In this document: one piece after another, positions 18,041 to 26,126 of the stretch | Layout: every line of letters begins with the position of its first letter | How positions within the stretch are numbered: the first letter of the stretch is position 1 | DNA from: Litorilituus lipolyticus | GTDB taxonomy: Bacteria; Pseudomonadota; Gammaproteobacteria; Enterobacterales; Alteromonadaceae | Length of the DNA: 35,604 bases | NCBI RefSeq assembly: GCF_006439335.1 | Contig: NZ_SAWY01000025.1 | Coordinates: 1-35,604 of the forward strand | Direction of reading: 5' to 3' | The notes under the pieces: generated by a model | Told to the model about the DNA's origin: nothing | The model's input: the letters and a program-made list of their open reading frames with translations, nothing else | The model's database searches: none | Translations under genes and position numbers: made by a program

Positions 18041-18210
18041 TCAGACTTTTCTTCTTAATACCTATTATCATGTGTGCTATTTGGTGGTGGTACCTAACTA
18101 ATCGAGGTTATAGTTTAAAACAAGGTTTAAAAGGCTTTATTTATATATTGTTATTTAATGCCATTATCATTGGATTCTTTGTCATGATGATATTTGTTAC
18201 CAGTACTTAA
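18037..18210 (+). CDS. 57-aa membrane microprotein coupled to ampG
   Basis: A short gene whose ATG overlaps the ampG stop (ATGA, 4 nt), a classic sign of translational coupling. The protein has two hydrophobic segments, MIRLFFLIPIIMCAIWWWYL at the N-terminus and a second at about residues 34-54, joined by a short polar linker with SLKQGLKG. The WWW cluster at 16-18 is notable. Family is unknown. The overlap suggests it could be an accessory part of AmpG or simply a small neighbour gene. Codon use looks like that of the neighbours. Confidence 0.65.
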   Translation: MIRLFFLIPIIMCAIWWWYLTNRGYSLKQGLKGFIYILLFNAIIIGFFVMMIFVTST

Positions 18211-18252
18211 TGAGAAATAAGCAATATAACAGGCATGAAAAGTAAGCAAACA

Positions 18253-18283
18253 TTGATAAATTAGCTTACTATTTACTTATACT
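18253..18283 (+). promoter_or_regulatory. Candidate promoter for second HDOD gene
   Basis: TTGATA (18253-18258) and TATACT (18278-18283) match 5 of 6 consensus bases each, but the 19-nt spacer is longer than ideal. It lies 53 nt before the HDOD ATG. Confidence 0.3.
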
Positions 18284-18335
18284 AAACTCGTAGAGCATGA
18301 CTATTAACGCAGCTTTTTTCAAATAAAGAGATACT

Positions 18336-19175
18336 ATGCTAATTGTGGATCAACAAGTTTTAGATGACATCAGCAAAGGTTTTTCCGTACCTGCTCAACC
18401 TAAACTTCTGCTTAAATTATTAAAACTAATGGCCGAGCATGAGCCTGATATAAAAAAAATAGCCAATACCATAAGCCAAGATGTCGCAGTAAGTGCCGCC
18501 ATTTTAAAAGCAATTAACTCTCCTTTGTATGGCTTAAGCAGAACAGTTACCGATATTCAAATGTCAGTAAACTATATCGGTCTATACGGTATTATTATGT
18601 TGGTAACAGGGAGTTTAATTAAAAAAAGCTTTGACCCCAAAGATTGTAGTATTGAACTCGAAGCGTTCTGGCAAATGTCGACTGATATATCAACGATTAC
18701 AGTACTACTGGGAAGGCAATTTAAACCAAACCTCGCAACAGATAAACTTTTTAGCCTAGGCTTATTTCATGGTTGTGGTGTCCCTGTTATGGCAATGAAA
18801 TATAAGGACTATCAAGCAACAATAGACAGTGCATTTCAAACGCCTGAAATATCATTAACAGAAATAGAAGAGAAAAAATATCAAGCTAACCATGCCGTTA
18901 TAGGTTATTACGTTGCCAGTTCATGGCGCTTACCTAAAGATATTTGCCAAATTATTTTACAACATCATGATAGAAGCTTTTTAGAAAGGTTAGATAACTC
19001 AGAGCAACAAGATTATTACGCCATTCTTAAACTTGCTGAACAAATCGTTCATTTAAAATATTACGACTTACCATCTGTAGATTGGCAATACGTTAGCGAA
19101 GATGTGTTATATACCTTAGGCATAAAAGAAGAAGAGTTACCTAAGGTGATTGAAGACTTAAAATCAAAAATGTAG
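18336..19175 (+). CDS. HDOD-domain signalling protein (paralogue 2)
   Basis: A 279-aa protein closely related to the one at 10890-11723 over its full length: NSPLYGLSRTV, LFHGCGVPVMAMKY, NHAVIGYYVASSWRLPKDIC and IILQHHD match segment by segment. The HD pair of the first copy (FHDCG) is FHGCG here, so any leftover metal-dependent activity should be lost. AAAGAG lies 5 nt before the ATG. It ends only 7 nt from the convergent YacL-type gene. Probably a signalling adaptor; targets are unknown. Confidence 0.88.
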   Translation: MLIVDQQVLDDISKGFSVPAQPKLLLKLLKLMAEHEPDIKKIANTISQDVAVSAAILKAINSPLYGLSRTVTDIQMSVNYIGLYGIIMLVTGSLIKKSFDPKDCSIELEAFWQMSTDISTITVLLGRQFKPNLATDKLFSLGLFHGCGVPVMAMKYKDYQATIDSAFQTPEISLTEIEEKKYQANHAVIGYYVASSWRLPKDICQIILQHHDRSFLERLDNSEQQDYYAILKLAEQIVHLKYYDLPSVDWQYVSEDVLYTLGIKEEELPKVIEDLKSKM

Positions 19176-19182
19176 GTTAGGG

Positions 19183-19569
19183 TTAAAATCGAAAGTTATT
19201 AGTAAATTTCGCCCAAGAAAGAAGTAATTGCCTAAAGTCATCAATACCACAACCTGCTATTTCATATTGATCAACATTAATATGCTCTGAAGTTAACATA
19301 TCTGGTAAGGGATCCACGCCATTAAAGCTAGCATTGGTTTGAATTGATATATCATCTTGATTAATCGCGATAGAGTACTCATGACCTGTTATCAAGACTT
19401 CTGACTTATTGCCTTTTTCAACTTCATCAATAGCAGTTAATAACTGTGCGAGTTTATCTGAACTGTGCCCTACTTCAGTCTCAATCCATGGACCTATTAC
19501 TTGGTGTTCTAAAGAAAATTGGGCTCTTGCTTCACCAGTTACAGCATCATGTATAAATTCATATTCCAT
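19183..19569 (-). CDS. yacL: YacL (UPF0231) family protein
   Basis: A 128-aa acidic soluble protein. It begins MEYEFIHDAVTGEARAQFS and has GHEYSIAINQDDI and CGIDDFRQLL, which match the E. coli YacL pattern (MDYEF, GHEYTLW, LCGVEDFLQ). The function of the family is unknown. The gene is convergent with the second HDOD gene, separated by 7 nt with no terminator between. It is not cotranscribed with the FAH gene as far as can be seen (135-nt gap). Confidence 0.85.
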   Translation of the reverse strand: MEYEFIHDAVTGEARAQFSLEHQVIGPWIETEVGHSSDKLAQLLTAIDEVEKGNKSEVLITGHEYSIAINQDDISIQTNASFNGVDPLPDMLTSEHINVDQYEIAGCGIDDFRQLLLSWAKFTNNFRF

Positions 19570-19704
19570 AACTTACCCGATATTATATTTTTACTTTCGT
19601 ATAACCTAAGTGTAGCAAAGCTGCCACAAAAAAAGCGCAATTGTTAACGCATAAACAAAATATTTATCTGCGTAAAATGTGTGAGATTAGATCGCGTTAA
19701 ACTG

Positions 19705-20370
19705 TTAATTCACAATCCACTTTTCTTTAACAATTAATTGCTTTTCAAGATTGCTAGTATCATTAAGAAAAACTTGCCCAACAAACTCAGCACCCGGTTG
19801 TATAACACCAACCCCTTTTGGGGTGCCTGTCATAACAATATCCCCATCCTCAAGAGTCATAAAACGTTGAAGCTCCTGCAATATGACATCAGGCTTATAC
19901 ATCATTAAATCAACACCACCTTGCTGAATGACTTCACCATTGATATTCAGTAATAAATTCAATTGTTGAAACTCTGTCTCACTAAGGTGTTCAATATTTA
20001 TAAAGGAACTAAAAACTGCTGAGCCATCAAATGCCTTTGCACGCTCCCAAGGTAAGCCTTTCGATTTAAGTTTTGCTTGCACTTCTCGCTTCGTTAAATC
20101 TAGACCAATAGCCACGGCAGTAAAGCGTCCGTTTTCGTACAAAAAACATAATTCCGCTTCATAATGCAAAACATCATTTAAATGAACGGCTTCTAGCTGG
20201 GTCGAAATTGAAGAGTTTGGTTTTAAAAACACCACCATTTCATCTGGTATTTCATTCGCTAGCTCATGAATATGCTCAACATAATTTCGGCCTATACACA
20301 CTATTTTAGAAGGTTGAAGTGATTTATTTTCTATTGAACCTGATGAGGCATTGATTTGAATAGATTTCAT
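19705..20370 (-). CDS. Fumarylacetoacetate hydrolase family protein
   Basis: A 221-aa protein of the FAH superfamily: CIGRNYVEHIHEL near the N-terminus, VVFLKPNSS, metal-binding HYEAELCFL, AKAFDGSAVFSSF and the C-terminal GDIVMTGTPKGVG. Such enzymes hydrolyse or decarboxylate small acylpyruvates or oxaloacetate with Mg2+; the substrate is not predictable here. I chose the ATG at 20370 (AGGAG 11 nt upstream) rather than the GTG at 20382, which lies against the same AGGAG. It follows the membrane protein gene by 42 nt on the same strand and may share its transcript. Confidence 0.9.
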   Translation of the reverse strand: MKSIQINASSGSIENKSLQPSKIVCIGRNYVEHIHELANEIPDEMVVFLKPNSSISTQLEAVHLNDVLHYEAELCFLYENGRFTAVAIGLDLTKREVQAKLKSKGLPWERAKAFDGSAVFSSFINIEHLSETEFQQLNLLLNINGEVIQQGGVDLMMYKPDVILQELQRFMTLEDGDIVMTGTPKGVGVIQPGAEFVGQVFLNDTSNLEKQLIVKEKWIVN

Positions 20371-20412
20371 TTGTGAGTGCACTCCTAAATTATAGGAGGC
20401 TATCCTAGCTAG

Positions 20413-21744
20413 TTAACTTTGACTAGACAAGGTAATTTTTCTATTCACTTGGCTGTACAGTAGTGCAGTTTTTAATAATAAAAAGAACAACCATGAAAAT
20501 TCTAACATAAGCGAAACGGCAAAAAGGCGAAAAAACTGATTATCAATAATAACCACTAGTAATAAAATACTTGTGACCGCATGCAAAACAAACAGTATTA
20601 ATGCTTGTTTTTTAGTAAAAAAATCATGCATATTTGGAATAAGCTGCATAGCAGAAAAATCCATTAAACACCGCTGTTGTAAATGAGTATAACTAAGGAA
20701 AGGTAAGATTTTTATTAGCATTCCTTGGATTACAGAAACCAAATACCCATAGACAATTGTCGCTGCTAAAATTAACTCTTTCTGTTGTAATATCCTTTGA
20801 ACTATAGAATTACTTTGGCTGTCATTAACCAACCAAGCTTCTGGTAAAAAGTATAATATGTTACTCAGCAAAAGTGCAATGGCTGCAAATTGCCAATAAC
20901 GAATGGTTGTATCAGTGATACGTCGTTTGCGCTGCGACAACACCCACAATAGACACATAGCAAATATAGCATGTGCTCTAAATAAGAAAGGTATTGACCA
21001 ACTTGGAGAAAATAGGTAAATAATCAGCAGTAAGGTTACAAACCATGTTAGAGATTTTCGTATCAACACGGGAAAATTAGGCGCGACATGAAACATAGGG
21101 ATAACTTGGAAGCTAACAGCAATAATTAATAAACTTCCCCAACCAGCTATTCCCCAAACAGCATGGATATTAGTAAAATGCTTATCTGCTGATAATACTT
21201 GCCCCAAACCTATACTGGCTAAGTCAAGGTTTCTACTAATTAACACTAAACCAAGTACTATGACAACGATTAAACAAGCCATTGCTAATCGAAAGCCAAC
21301 AATTGAATCACCTTGACTTAATTTTTTAATTAATACATCTATCAAGGCATAAATATAGATGAAGAAACTAACACTTAAGAATACTATTGCTAATGAAAAC
21401 CACCACTCGTGAGTAAAATTAAAAGCGAATAGCAAACAAAGTGTCCCAATACAATGAAGTAAATAGCTGGTACTGGCGACAAATCGTGGGTGCTTAAGAC
21501 CAATACCGCCTATCACAGGTAATAATTGTAATGATGCTCCCATCATAACCATCGTAATAAAGCCAAGGGTAAAGGCATGAGTAAGCGTTAACATACCTGG
21601 TGTCCATCGACTCAACCATAATGAATCACCATAAAAAATAACATAGACACTACAGGCAATAATAAATAATGGTGCCGTTAGGAAAAAGCGAAAAGGAAGA
21701 TCTATAGGAGGTAAGGCATTAAAAGACAAACCCGACATATTCAT
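20413..21744 (-). CDS. Multi-pass membrane protein, heme-copper-oxidase/NnrS-like
   Basis: A 443-aa protein with about 12 membrane segments. Histidines sit in membrane-embedded contexts: LTHAFTLGFITMVMMG (about 55-70), NIHAVWGIAGWG, VIPMFHVAP and RAHAIFAMCLL. This pattern recalls heme-copper oxidase subunit I-like and NnrS-like proteins linked to O2 or NO handling. The match is by motif style only; the exact family is uncertain. Its start overlaps the DUF2249 stop by 4 nt (ATGA). With the hemerythrin and DUF2249 genes before it, a role in diatomic gas or heme-related stress is likely, but inferred. Confidence 0.65.
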   Translation of the reverse strand: MNMSGLSFNALPPIDLPFRFFLTAPLFIIACSVYVIFYGDSLWLSRWTPGMLTLTHAFTLGFITMVMMGASLQLLPVIGGIGLKHPRFVASTSYLLHCIGTLCLLFAFNFTHEWWFSLAIVFLSVSFFIYIYALIDVLIKKLSQGDSIVGFRLAMACLIVVIVLGLVLISRNLDLASIGLGQVLSADKHFTNIHAVWGIAGWGSLLIIAVSFQVIPMFHVAPNFPVLIRKSLTWFVTLLLIIYLFSPSWSIPFLFRAHAIFAMCLLWVLSQRKRRITDTTIRYWQFAAIALLLSNILYFLPEAWLVNDSQSNSIVQRILQQKELILAATIVYGYLVSVIQGMLIKILPFLSYTHLQQRCLMDFSAMQLIPNMHDFFTKKQALILFVLHAVTSILLLVVIIDNQFFRLFAVSLMLEFSWLFFLLLKTALLYSQVNRKITLSSQS

Positions 21745-22028
21745 GAGGTAGCGCTCGGATACTGAGTTAACAGAAATTTTGTCACGTCAGATTGTAATTC
21801 TGCGCGATAAATATATAAGAATATTTGCTCGTGCTCTTTATTTTTCTCAGTTAGCTGACAATGATAACACCATGAAGCGGCTAATAACTTTTCATAAAGA
21901 GGAAAAGGCTGACGACTGTGCTTAACCTCCAAGCACTGCTTAGAGCTCAGTGCTGATAGTGCTAACAATATTTCTTTCATTGGCTCAGGGGGGGGCAATT
22001 GACTAACATCTATTGATACTATTTCCAT
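21741..22028 (-). CDS. DUF2249 domain protein
   Basis: A 95-aa soluble protein that is a single DUF2249 domain: the N-terminal DVSQLPPPEPMKEILLAL, then HSRQPFPLYEKLL, which are the family's landmarks. DUF2249 genes are often found with hemerythrin and nitrogen-oxide genes; their function is unknown. It overlaps the membrane protein gene by 4 nt and is 52 nt after the hemerythrin gene. Cysteines at CLEV and WCYHC may bind metal, but this is not a known feature of the family. Confidence 0.8.
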   Translation of the reverse strand: MEIVSIDVSQLPPPEPMKEILLALSALSSKQCLEVKHSRQPFPLYEKLLAASWCYHCQLTEKNKEHEQIFLYIYRAELQSDVTKFLLTQYPSATS

Positions 22029-22080
22029 TGGCTCCCCTTTGCTATGAAATACCGTTTATCTGATGGTATAAGATTAATAT

Positions 22081-22512
22081 CTAGCTAGCTTCAAACGATG
22101 AAATAAGCTGTTCTCCATTAGTTAGATGTTGCGCCATCATCGGATAAAGCATCATTTCTTCTTTCATATTATGCTGTTGCATCATTACCATCAAGGTTTC
22201 AGACAAGCCTAAATATTCGTCTTTAAGCTTCTTTTCTAGAGCATTGTTCATATCCTGTACTAAGGCACGCATTTGTTGGTGCTCCATGCGCATTACTTGT
22301 GTAGGCCCTGCAGTCATACCTGTTGCTTGCTCAAATTGTGGGAATAAGGTTTCCTCTTCTTGGCTTAAATGCTGAGCAAATTCATCAGAAAACAATTGCC
22401 ACTTTGTTTCTGCTTCAGACCAATTGTCTTTTGCTACAGCGCTTTCCGCCTCGGTAAAATAGTCATCACATTCTCTGTGTTTTGATGTCATATAGTCAGG
22501 GATAGAAGTCAT
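22081..22512 (-). CDS. Hemerythrin HHE domain protein
   Basis: A 143-aa four-helix protein with diiron ligands in the expected order: His12, His48-x3-Glu52 (HLSQE), His78 (MEHQQM), His114-x3-Glu118 (HNMKE). His129 lies further down. Hemerythrin-like proteins bind O2, or in bacteria handle NO or iron-sulfur repair. AGGA lies 7 nt before the ATG. It is the first gene of the hemerythrin-DUF2249-membrane protein set and is divergent from the LapD-type gene. A 12-bp palindrome lies 24 nt upstream of its start. Confidence 0.9.
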   Translation of the reverse strand: MTSIPDYMTSKHRECDDYFTEAESAVAKDNWSEAETKWQLFSDEFAQHLSQEEETLFPQFEQATGMTAGPTQVMRMEHQQMRALVQDMNNALEKKLKDEYLGLSETLMVMMQQHNMKEEMMLYPMMAQHLTNGEQLISSFEAS

Positions 22513-22535
22513 TGCGTTTCCTAATAAGTGCTTTT

Positions 22536-22547
22536 GCTAACGTTAGC
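22536..22547. promoter_or_regulatory. Palindrome upstream of hemerythrin gene
   Basis: GCTAACGTTAGC is a perfect 12-bp palindrome, 24-35 nt before the hemerythrin ATG and just upstream of its ribosome binding site. It could be an operator for the hemerythrin module within the 245-bp gap shared with the LapD-type gene. No known regulator motif is matched. Confidence 0.35.
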
Positions 22548-22757
22548 CAATTCAAAGAAAATACATTTTATGGAAGGAAGTGCCACCATGTATTGACCTA
22601 TGATAATAAAGCGTGTGAAGAGCAAGGTTACCTCCATATTTTTATATTTCAAAATAGCCAACACAAAGTATTTACCTGCAAATATATACACATATAGCTC
22701 AACAGCAGGTAGAATAAAACTTTGCAGCTGTACTATTAATAAACAAGGTTTCATCTT

Positions 22758-24752
22758 ATGCCCCGTAGTCGAGCAAAAGGGTTTAGCTTAAAGACACAAA
22801 TTTATGGCTTAGTCATATTTTTAGGTATTGTTTCATTTTTTGGCACCTTATTGGTGAGTGTTGATCACACCAAAGAGTATTTAAATGAACAAATGAGTAG
22901 CCATGCTCAAGATACCGCAACGAGCTTAGGTCTTTCTATTGCCCCTTATTTGGCAAGTGAAGATATCATCATTGTTGAAACCATGGTCTCAGCTATATTT
23001 GACTCAGGTTATTATGCTGAAATGGTGTTAACTGACACCGATACCCAACAAGTTATATTAAGCCGAGAAGCACCAAAAACTGTTGATACCGTACCCAATT
23101 GGTTTATTGATATGTTTAAGCTTTCTCCACCTACAAGAGAAAGTAAAATTAATACTGGTTGGCGTATAGCAGCTTCACTCTCTGTGACTAGCCATGCTGG
23201 CGCCTCATATTATCAACTTTGGCAATATGCTCTCAAAGCTTCCGCTGCATTTTCAATCATATTAGTGATCAGTTTAGTCTTGGCGTACTTTATATTAAAT
23301 GCTGTACTTAAACCGCTTGCACGTGTTGAGCAACAAGCCATAGCGGTAAGCAAAAAGCAGTTTAATATCAATAAAAAACAATCTATTACGCGTGAACTTA
23401 ATGTGGTGGTTAATGCCCTCAACATCATGGTTGATAATGTCCAAAAGAACTTCAACTCACTCACTAATCAAGCAGAAAAACACACCCAAGAAGCCTATAT
23501 AGATAAACTTACAGGTTTAGGCAATCGAAGAGCTTTTGATAGCCAATTTACTCATCATTTAAGTGAGATCGATGACGATAGTATCGGTACAGTCATTTTA
23601 TTAGAACTTGCATCTTTGCGTGATATCAACCAAAGCCAAGGCTATCAAGCCGGTGATGCCTATGTATTGCAAGTAGTAAAAATAGTAAAAGAAGCATTCG
23701 AGCAGTTTTCAGAGTTTACCTTTTACCGTATCAATGGTGGTAGCTTTATCGTATCGATACCTCTACCATTATCTCTTTGTCAAGATGAGCTGCAAAAGGT
23801 AATTACAAGGTTTGAACAGTTAAATACTGAAGAATATCCGAATGGATTCGCTAAGCTAGTTTCTACCTCATATAAAAAGTCAGATTTATTAAAATCATTA
23901 CTGATCAGTTTAGATTCATTGCTTACCGAACAAACATCCACGTTAAGAAAGCCAGAGTACACCTTAGATAAAACTTCGGGGTTATCATTAGGCTTGCAAG
24001 AATGGAGCACCTTGATAAATGAGCTTATTGAATCAGGCCGTATTGAGTTCTTAGTGCAACCGGTTCAAAAATGTGAGCTTAAAGAGCAAGAAGACGAGCA
24101 TTCAGCATACCTAGAAAAACCTTTCTATAACGAACTGCTGGCAAAGTTTTATTACCAACAGGATATTATTCCAAATAACCAACTTTTTGCTATGGCAGAA
24201 AGACTTAATCTCACCGAACAGCTCGATATAAAACTAATTACCGCTGCTGCAAAATTAGTCAAACCTGATATGTCAGCGCCTATTGCAATAAACCTGAGTC
24301 AACAGTCACTGTTAAGTGAAAATTTTTGTCAGTGGTTAACACGTTTTATCAGCGAAAATAATCAGTGTAGAAACCAAGTTTATTTTGAAGTTAATGAAGT
24401 GGCTTTACTAAAAGACATCAATCTTGCTAGCAAGCATATTCATCAATTTAAAGCATTAGATATTGGCATTAGTATTGAGAGATTTGGCACTAGCCTAACA
24501 TCGTTTAAATACATCAATGGCTTAGATTTAGATTTTATTAAGATAGATGGAAGTTATATTAGAGATATTGACCTTAACAAAGACAATGCTCACTTTGTTC
24601 AAGCTGTAAATCAAATCTGTCATGGTCTTGGCATTAACGTAATTGCATGTCATATTGAGAACGAAAACGTACTAAATGTCGTTAAGTCACTAGCTTGTGA
24701 TGGTTGCCAAGGTGACTATATTCAAGCACCTAAAGCGCTTTATGTAAGCTAA
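22758..24752 (+). CDS. lapD: LapD-type c-di-GMP receptor, degenerate GGDEF-EAL
   Basis: A 664-aa inner membrane protein: membrane helix about 13-33, periplasmic LapD/MoxY-type domain about 34-157, second helix about 160-182, HAMP about 180-235, then GGDEF-like and EAL-like domains. Both are degenerate: the GGDEF motif reads GGSF (327-330), the EAL triplet reads ELL (459-461), and the DDFG metal motif reads ERFG (574-577). That is the pattern of LapD, a receptor with no enzyme activity. c-di-GMP bound to its EAL domain makes the periplasmic part hold LapG. AAGG lies 9 nt before the ATG. It is convergent with the lapG-type gene, 55 nt apart, which differs from layouts where the two are collinear. 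Confidence 0.9.
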   Translation: MPRSRAKGFSLKTQIYGLVIFLGIVSFFGTLLVSVDHTKEYLNEQMSSHAQDTATSLGLSIAPYLASEDIIIVETMVSAIFDSGYYAEMVLTDTDTQQVILSREAPKTVDTVPNWFIDMFKLSPPTRESKINTGWRIAASLSVTSHAGASYYQLWQYALKASAAFSIILVISLVLAYFILNAVLKPLARVEQQAIAVSKKQFNINKKQSITRELNVVVNALNIMVDNVQKNFNSLTNQAEKHTQEAYIDKLTGLGNRRAFDSQFTHHLSEIDDDSIGTVILLELASLRDINQSQGYQAGDAYVLQVVKIVKEAFEQFSEFTFYRINGGSFIVSIPLPLSLCQDELQKVITRFEQLNTEEYPNGFAKLVSTSYKKSDLLKSLLISLDSLLTEQTSTLRKPEYTLDKTSGLSLGLQEWSTLINELIESGRIEFLVQPVQKCELKEQEDEHSAYLEKPFYNELLAKFYYQQDIIPNNQLFAMAERLNLTEQLDIKLITAAAKLVKPDMSAPIAINLSQQSLLSENFCQWLTRFISENNQCRNQVYFEVNEVALLKDINLASKHIHQFKALDIGISIERFGTSLTSFKYINGLDLDFIKIDGSYIRDIDLNKDNAHFVQAVNQICHGLGINVIACHIENENVLNVVKSLACDGCQGDYIQAPKALYVS

Positions 24753-24807
24753 TTAAAGGGCAAATTTAATATGCTTTAGATGTAATAAAACCTTACTAAA
24801 AAATAAA

Positions 24808-25488
24808 CTATGGAATATAAAGTGGCTTACCTAGCTCAGTATTATTAAATCTTTCCCGTAACTTATTCCAGCTTTTTAAGCGGCTTGATTTTCCGGCCAA
24901 TTTACCTTGGCCTTTCGCTTTACTTAACCATAAATTTTCACCGTTAAAACTATACACAGGAATGAGATCTTTTCGTTGATCCGCGGGTAAAATTTTACCG
25001 TTAATATTATCTAGTATTAGCGGGACAGCATTTGGGGTGGGATAATAAGCTAATACCATGTGGTATTGATTAAGTGTGAGCGCTTTAACGTAGGTAATAC
25101 GCATTTTTTCTTCGCTAATTCCCATAGAGAGTAAACTAAAGTATTTGGCGATACTAAAGTCTTCGCAGTCACCTGCATTAGCGCCGATAAACTCAAGCGG
25201 GGTTGCCCAATAGTCTTTTTTACCCCACAAAGGCACATCATCCACAAAGTTGAGTAAATTAAAAAAACGGTTTACACGCTTTAATTTATCAAGTTCAGTA
25301 CTAAGTGTTTGATCGTTTAATACAGCTTGCCAAGCTCGTAACCTTTTTCCTGAGTTTTCACCATATTGATTAATTAGTTTGATTTCTAAGGCGTCCCAAT
25401 CAAGCAGTTTTTGTTGATTGACAGCAAGTAATGGCCACAATACGCAGATCAACAGCAATATGATAAAATTACTCGTATCTTTGGCCAT
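24808..25488 (-). CDS. lapG: LapG-type periplasmic cysteine protease
   Basis: A 226-aa protein with an N-terminal signal or anchor (8-22) and a bacterial transglutaminase-like cysteine protease domain. The catalytic triad is Cys108 (GDCEDFSIAKY), His143 (NQYHMVLAYY) and Asp160 (LILDNINGKI), as in LapG. The Trp-Gly-rich LWGKKDYWATPLEF is also typical. LapG cuts the N-terminal region of the LapA-type adhesin when not held by LapD. Calcium dependence is known for the family. It is the last gene of the minus-strand adhesin operon. The adhesin's cleavage site lies beyond the right edge of the window. Confidence 0.93.
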   Translation of the reverse strand: MAKDTSNFIILLLICVLWPLLAVNQQKLLDWDALEIKLINQYGENSGKRLRAWQAVLNDQTLSTELDKLKRVNRFFNLLNFVDDVPLWGKKDYWATPLEFIGANAGDCEDFSIAKYFSLLSMGISEEKMRITYVKALTLNQYHMVLAYYPTPNAVPLILDNINGKILPADQRKDLIPVYSFNGENLWLSKAKGQGKLAGKSSRLKSWNKLRERFNNTELGKPLYIP

Positions 25489-25517
25489 ATACTCTAATTT
25501 ACCTGAAAGTAAATAAA

Positions 25518-26126
25518 CTAATCATTCTCCGTACTATAAATGTTCCAGCGTAATAAATCTTCTTGTTTATTAATTTGAATATGCGCAACTACACGACGGT
25601 TAAGGCTATGGTTCATTTCACTATCACCTGAGGCAACGAGTTTACTTTCACCAAAAGCAACAGCGGTTAATTTACTTTCCTCCACAGCAAACTTTTCAAT
25701 TAACGCTTTTTTTACGCTATTAGCTCGCCTTTGTGAAAGCACTAAATTATATTCAGCACTGCCTACAGCACTTGCATGTCCTTCTAACTCAACCAAAAGT
25801 TCAGATGAACTTTGCTTAATAGCATGAGCAAACTTCTTAAGCTCAGATAAATAATTTGCTTTAATCACAGAAGAGTTATTATCAAATAATAATTTTAAAT
25901 TTACTGACACAACTGATGTTTTAACTTCTCCACAGCCTTCATTATTAATTTCAGCTCCTTTAATCGTTGTTGGACATAAATCTCGCGCGTTAATAACACC
26001 ATCATGATCATCATCCGCAAGTGAAACAGTAGTCGATGACTCATAAGTCACATCGGGTGAACCTGCACATGCGGCCAATAATGCAACGAGGGATATCGAT
26101 AATAAATGCTTGTTACTTTTAAACAT
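25518..26126 (-). CDS. OmpA-family lipoprotein with TSP3 calcium motif
   Basis: A 202-aa lipoprotein: signal peptide with lipobox LLAAC (Cys20), a calcium-binding thrombospondin type 3-like motif DDDHDGVINARDLCP, and a C-terminal OmpA-like domain (VELEGHASAVGSAEYN, SQRRANSVKKAL, HSLNRRV) that binds peptidoglycan. Its start overlaps the TolC-type stop by 1 nt. A homologue is found at the same place in Shewanella Bpf loci as I recall, so it probably helps the secretion channel or anchors it to the wall. Its exact role is unknown. Confidence 0.88.
   Translation of the reverse strand: MFKSNKHLLSISLVALLAACAGSPDVTYESSTTVSLADDDHDGVINARDLCPTTIKGAEINNEGCGEVKTSVVSVNLKLLFDNNSSVIKANYLSELKKFAHAIKQSSSELLVELEGHASAVGSAEYNLVLSQRRANSVKKALIEKFAVEESKLTAVAFGESKLVASGDSEMNHSLNRRVVAHIQINKQEDLLRWNIYSTEND

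Noticed and set aside
22558..22568. AAAATACATTT, resembling one half of an NsrR (NO-sensing repressor) site upstream of the hemerythrin gene
   Set aside because: The second half-site is absent, and such AT-rich 11-mers are common in this DNA. It would need conservation across relatives.
22512..22791. Short open frames in the gap between the hemerythrin and LapD-type genes
   Set aside because: No ribosome binding site, no family resemblance, unusual composition. Overlapping frames on both strands are best explained by chance.
22758..24752. Active diguanylate cyclase or c-di-GMP phosphodiesterase
   Set aside because: The GGDEF, EAL and DDFG catalytic motifs are all altered, while the periplasmic domain and HAMP layout match a LapD-type receptor.
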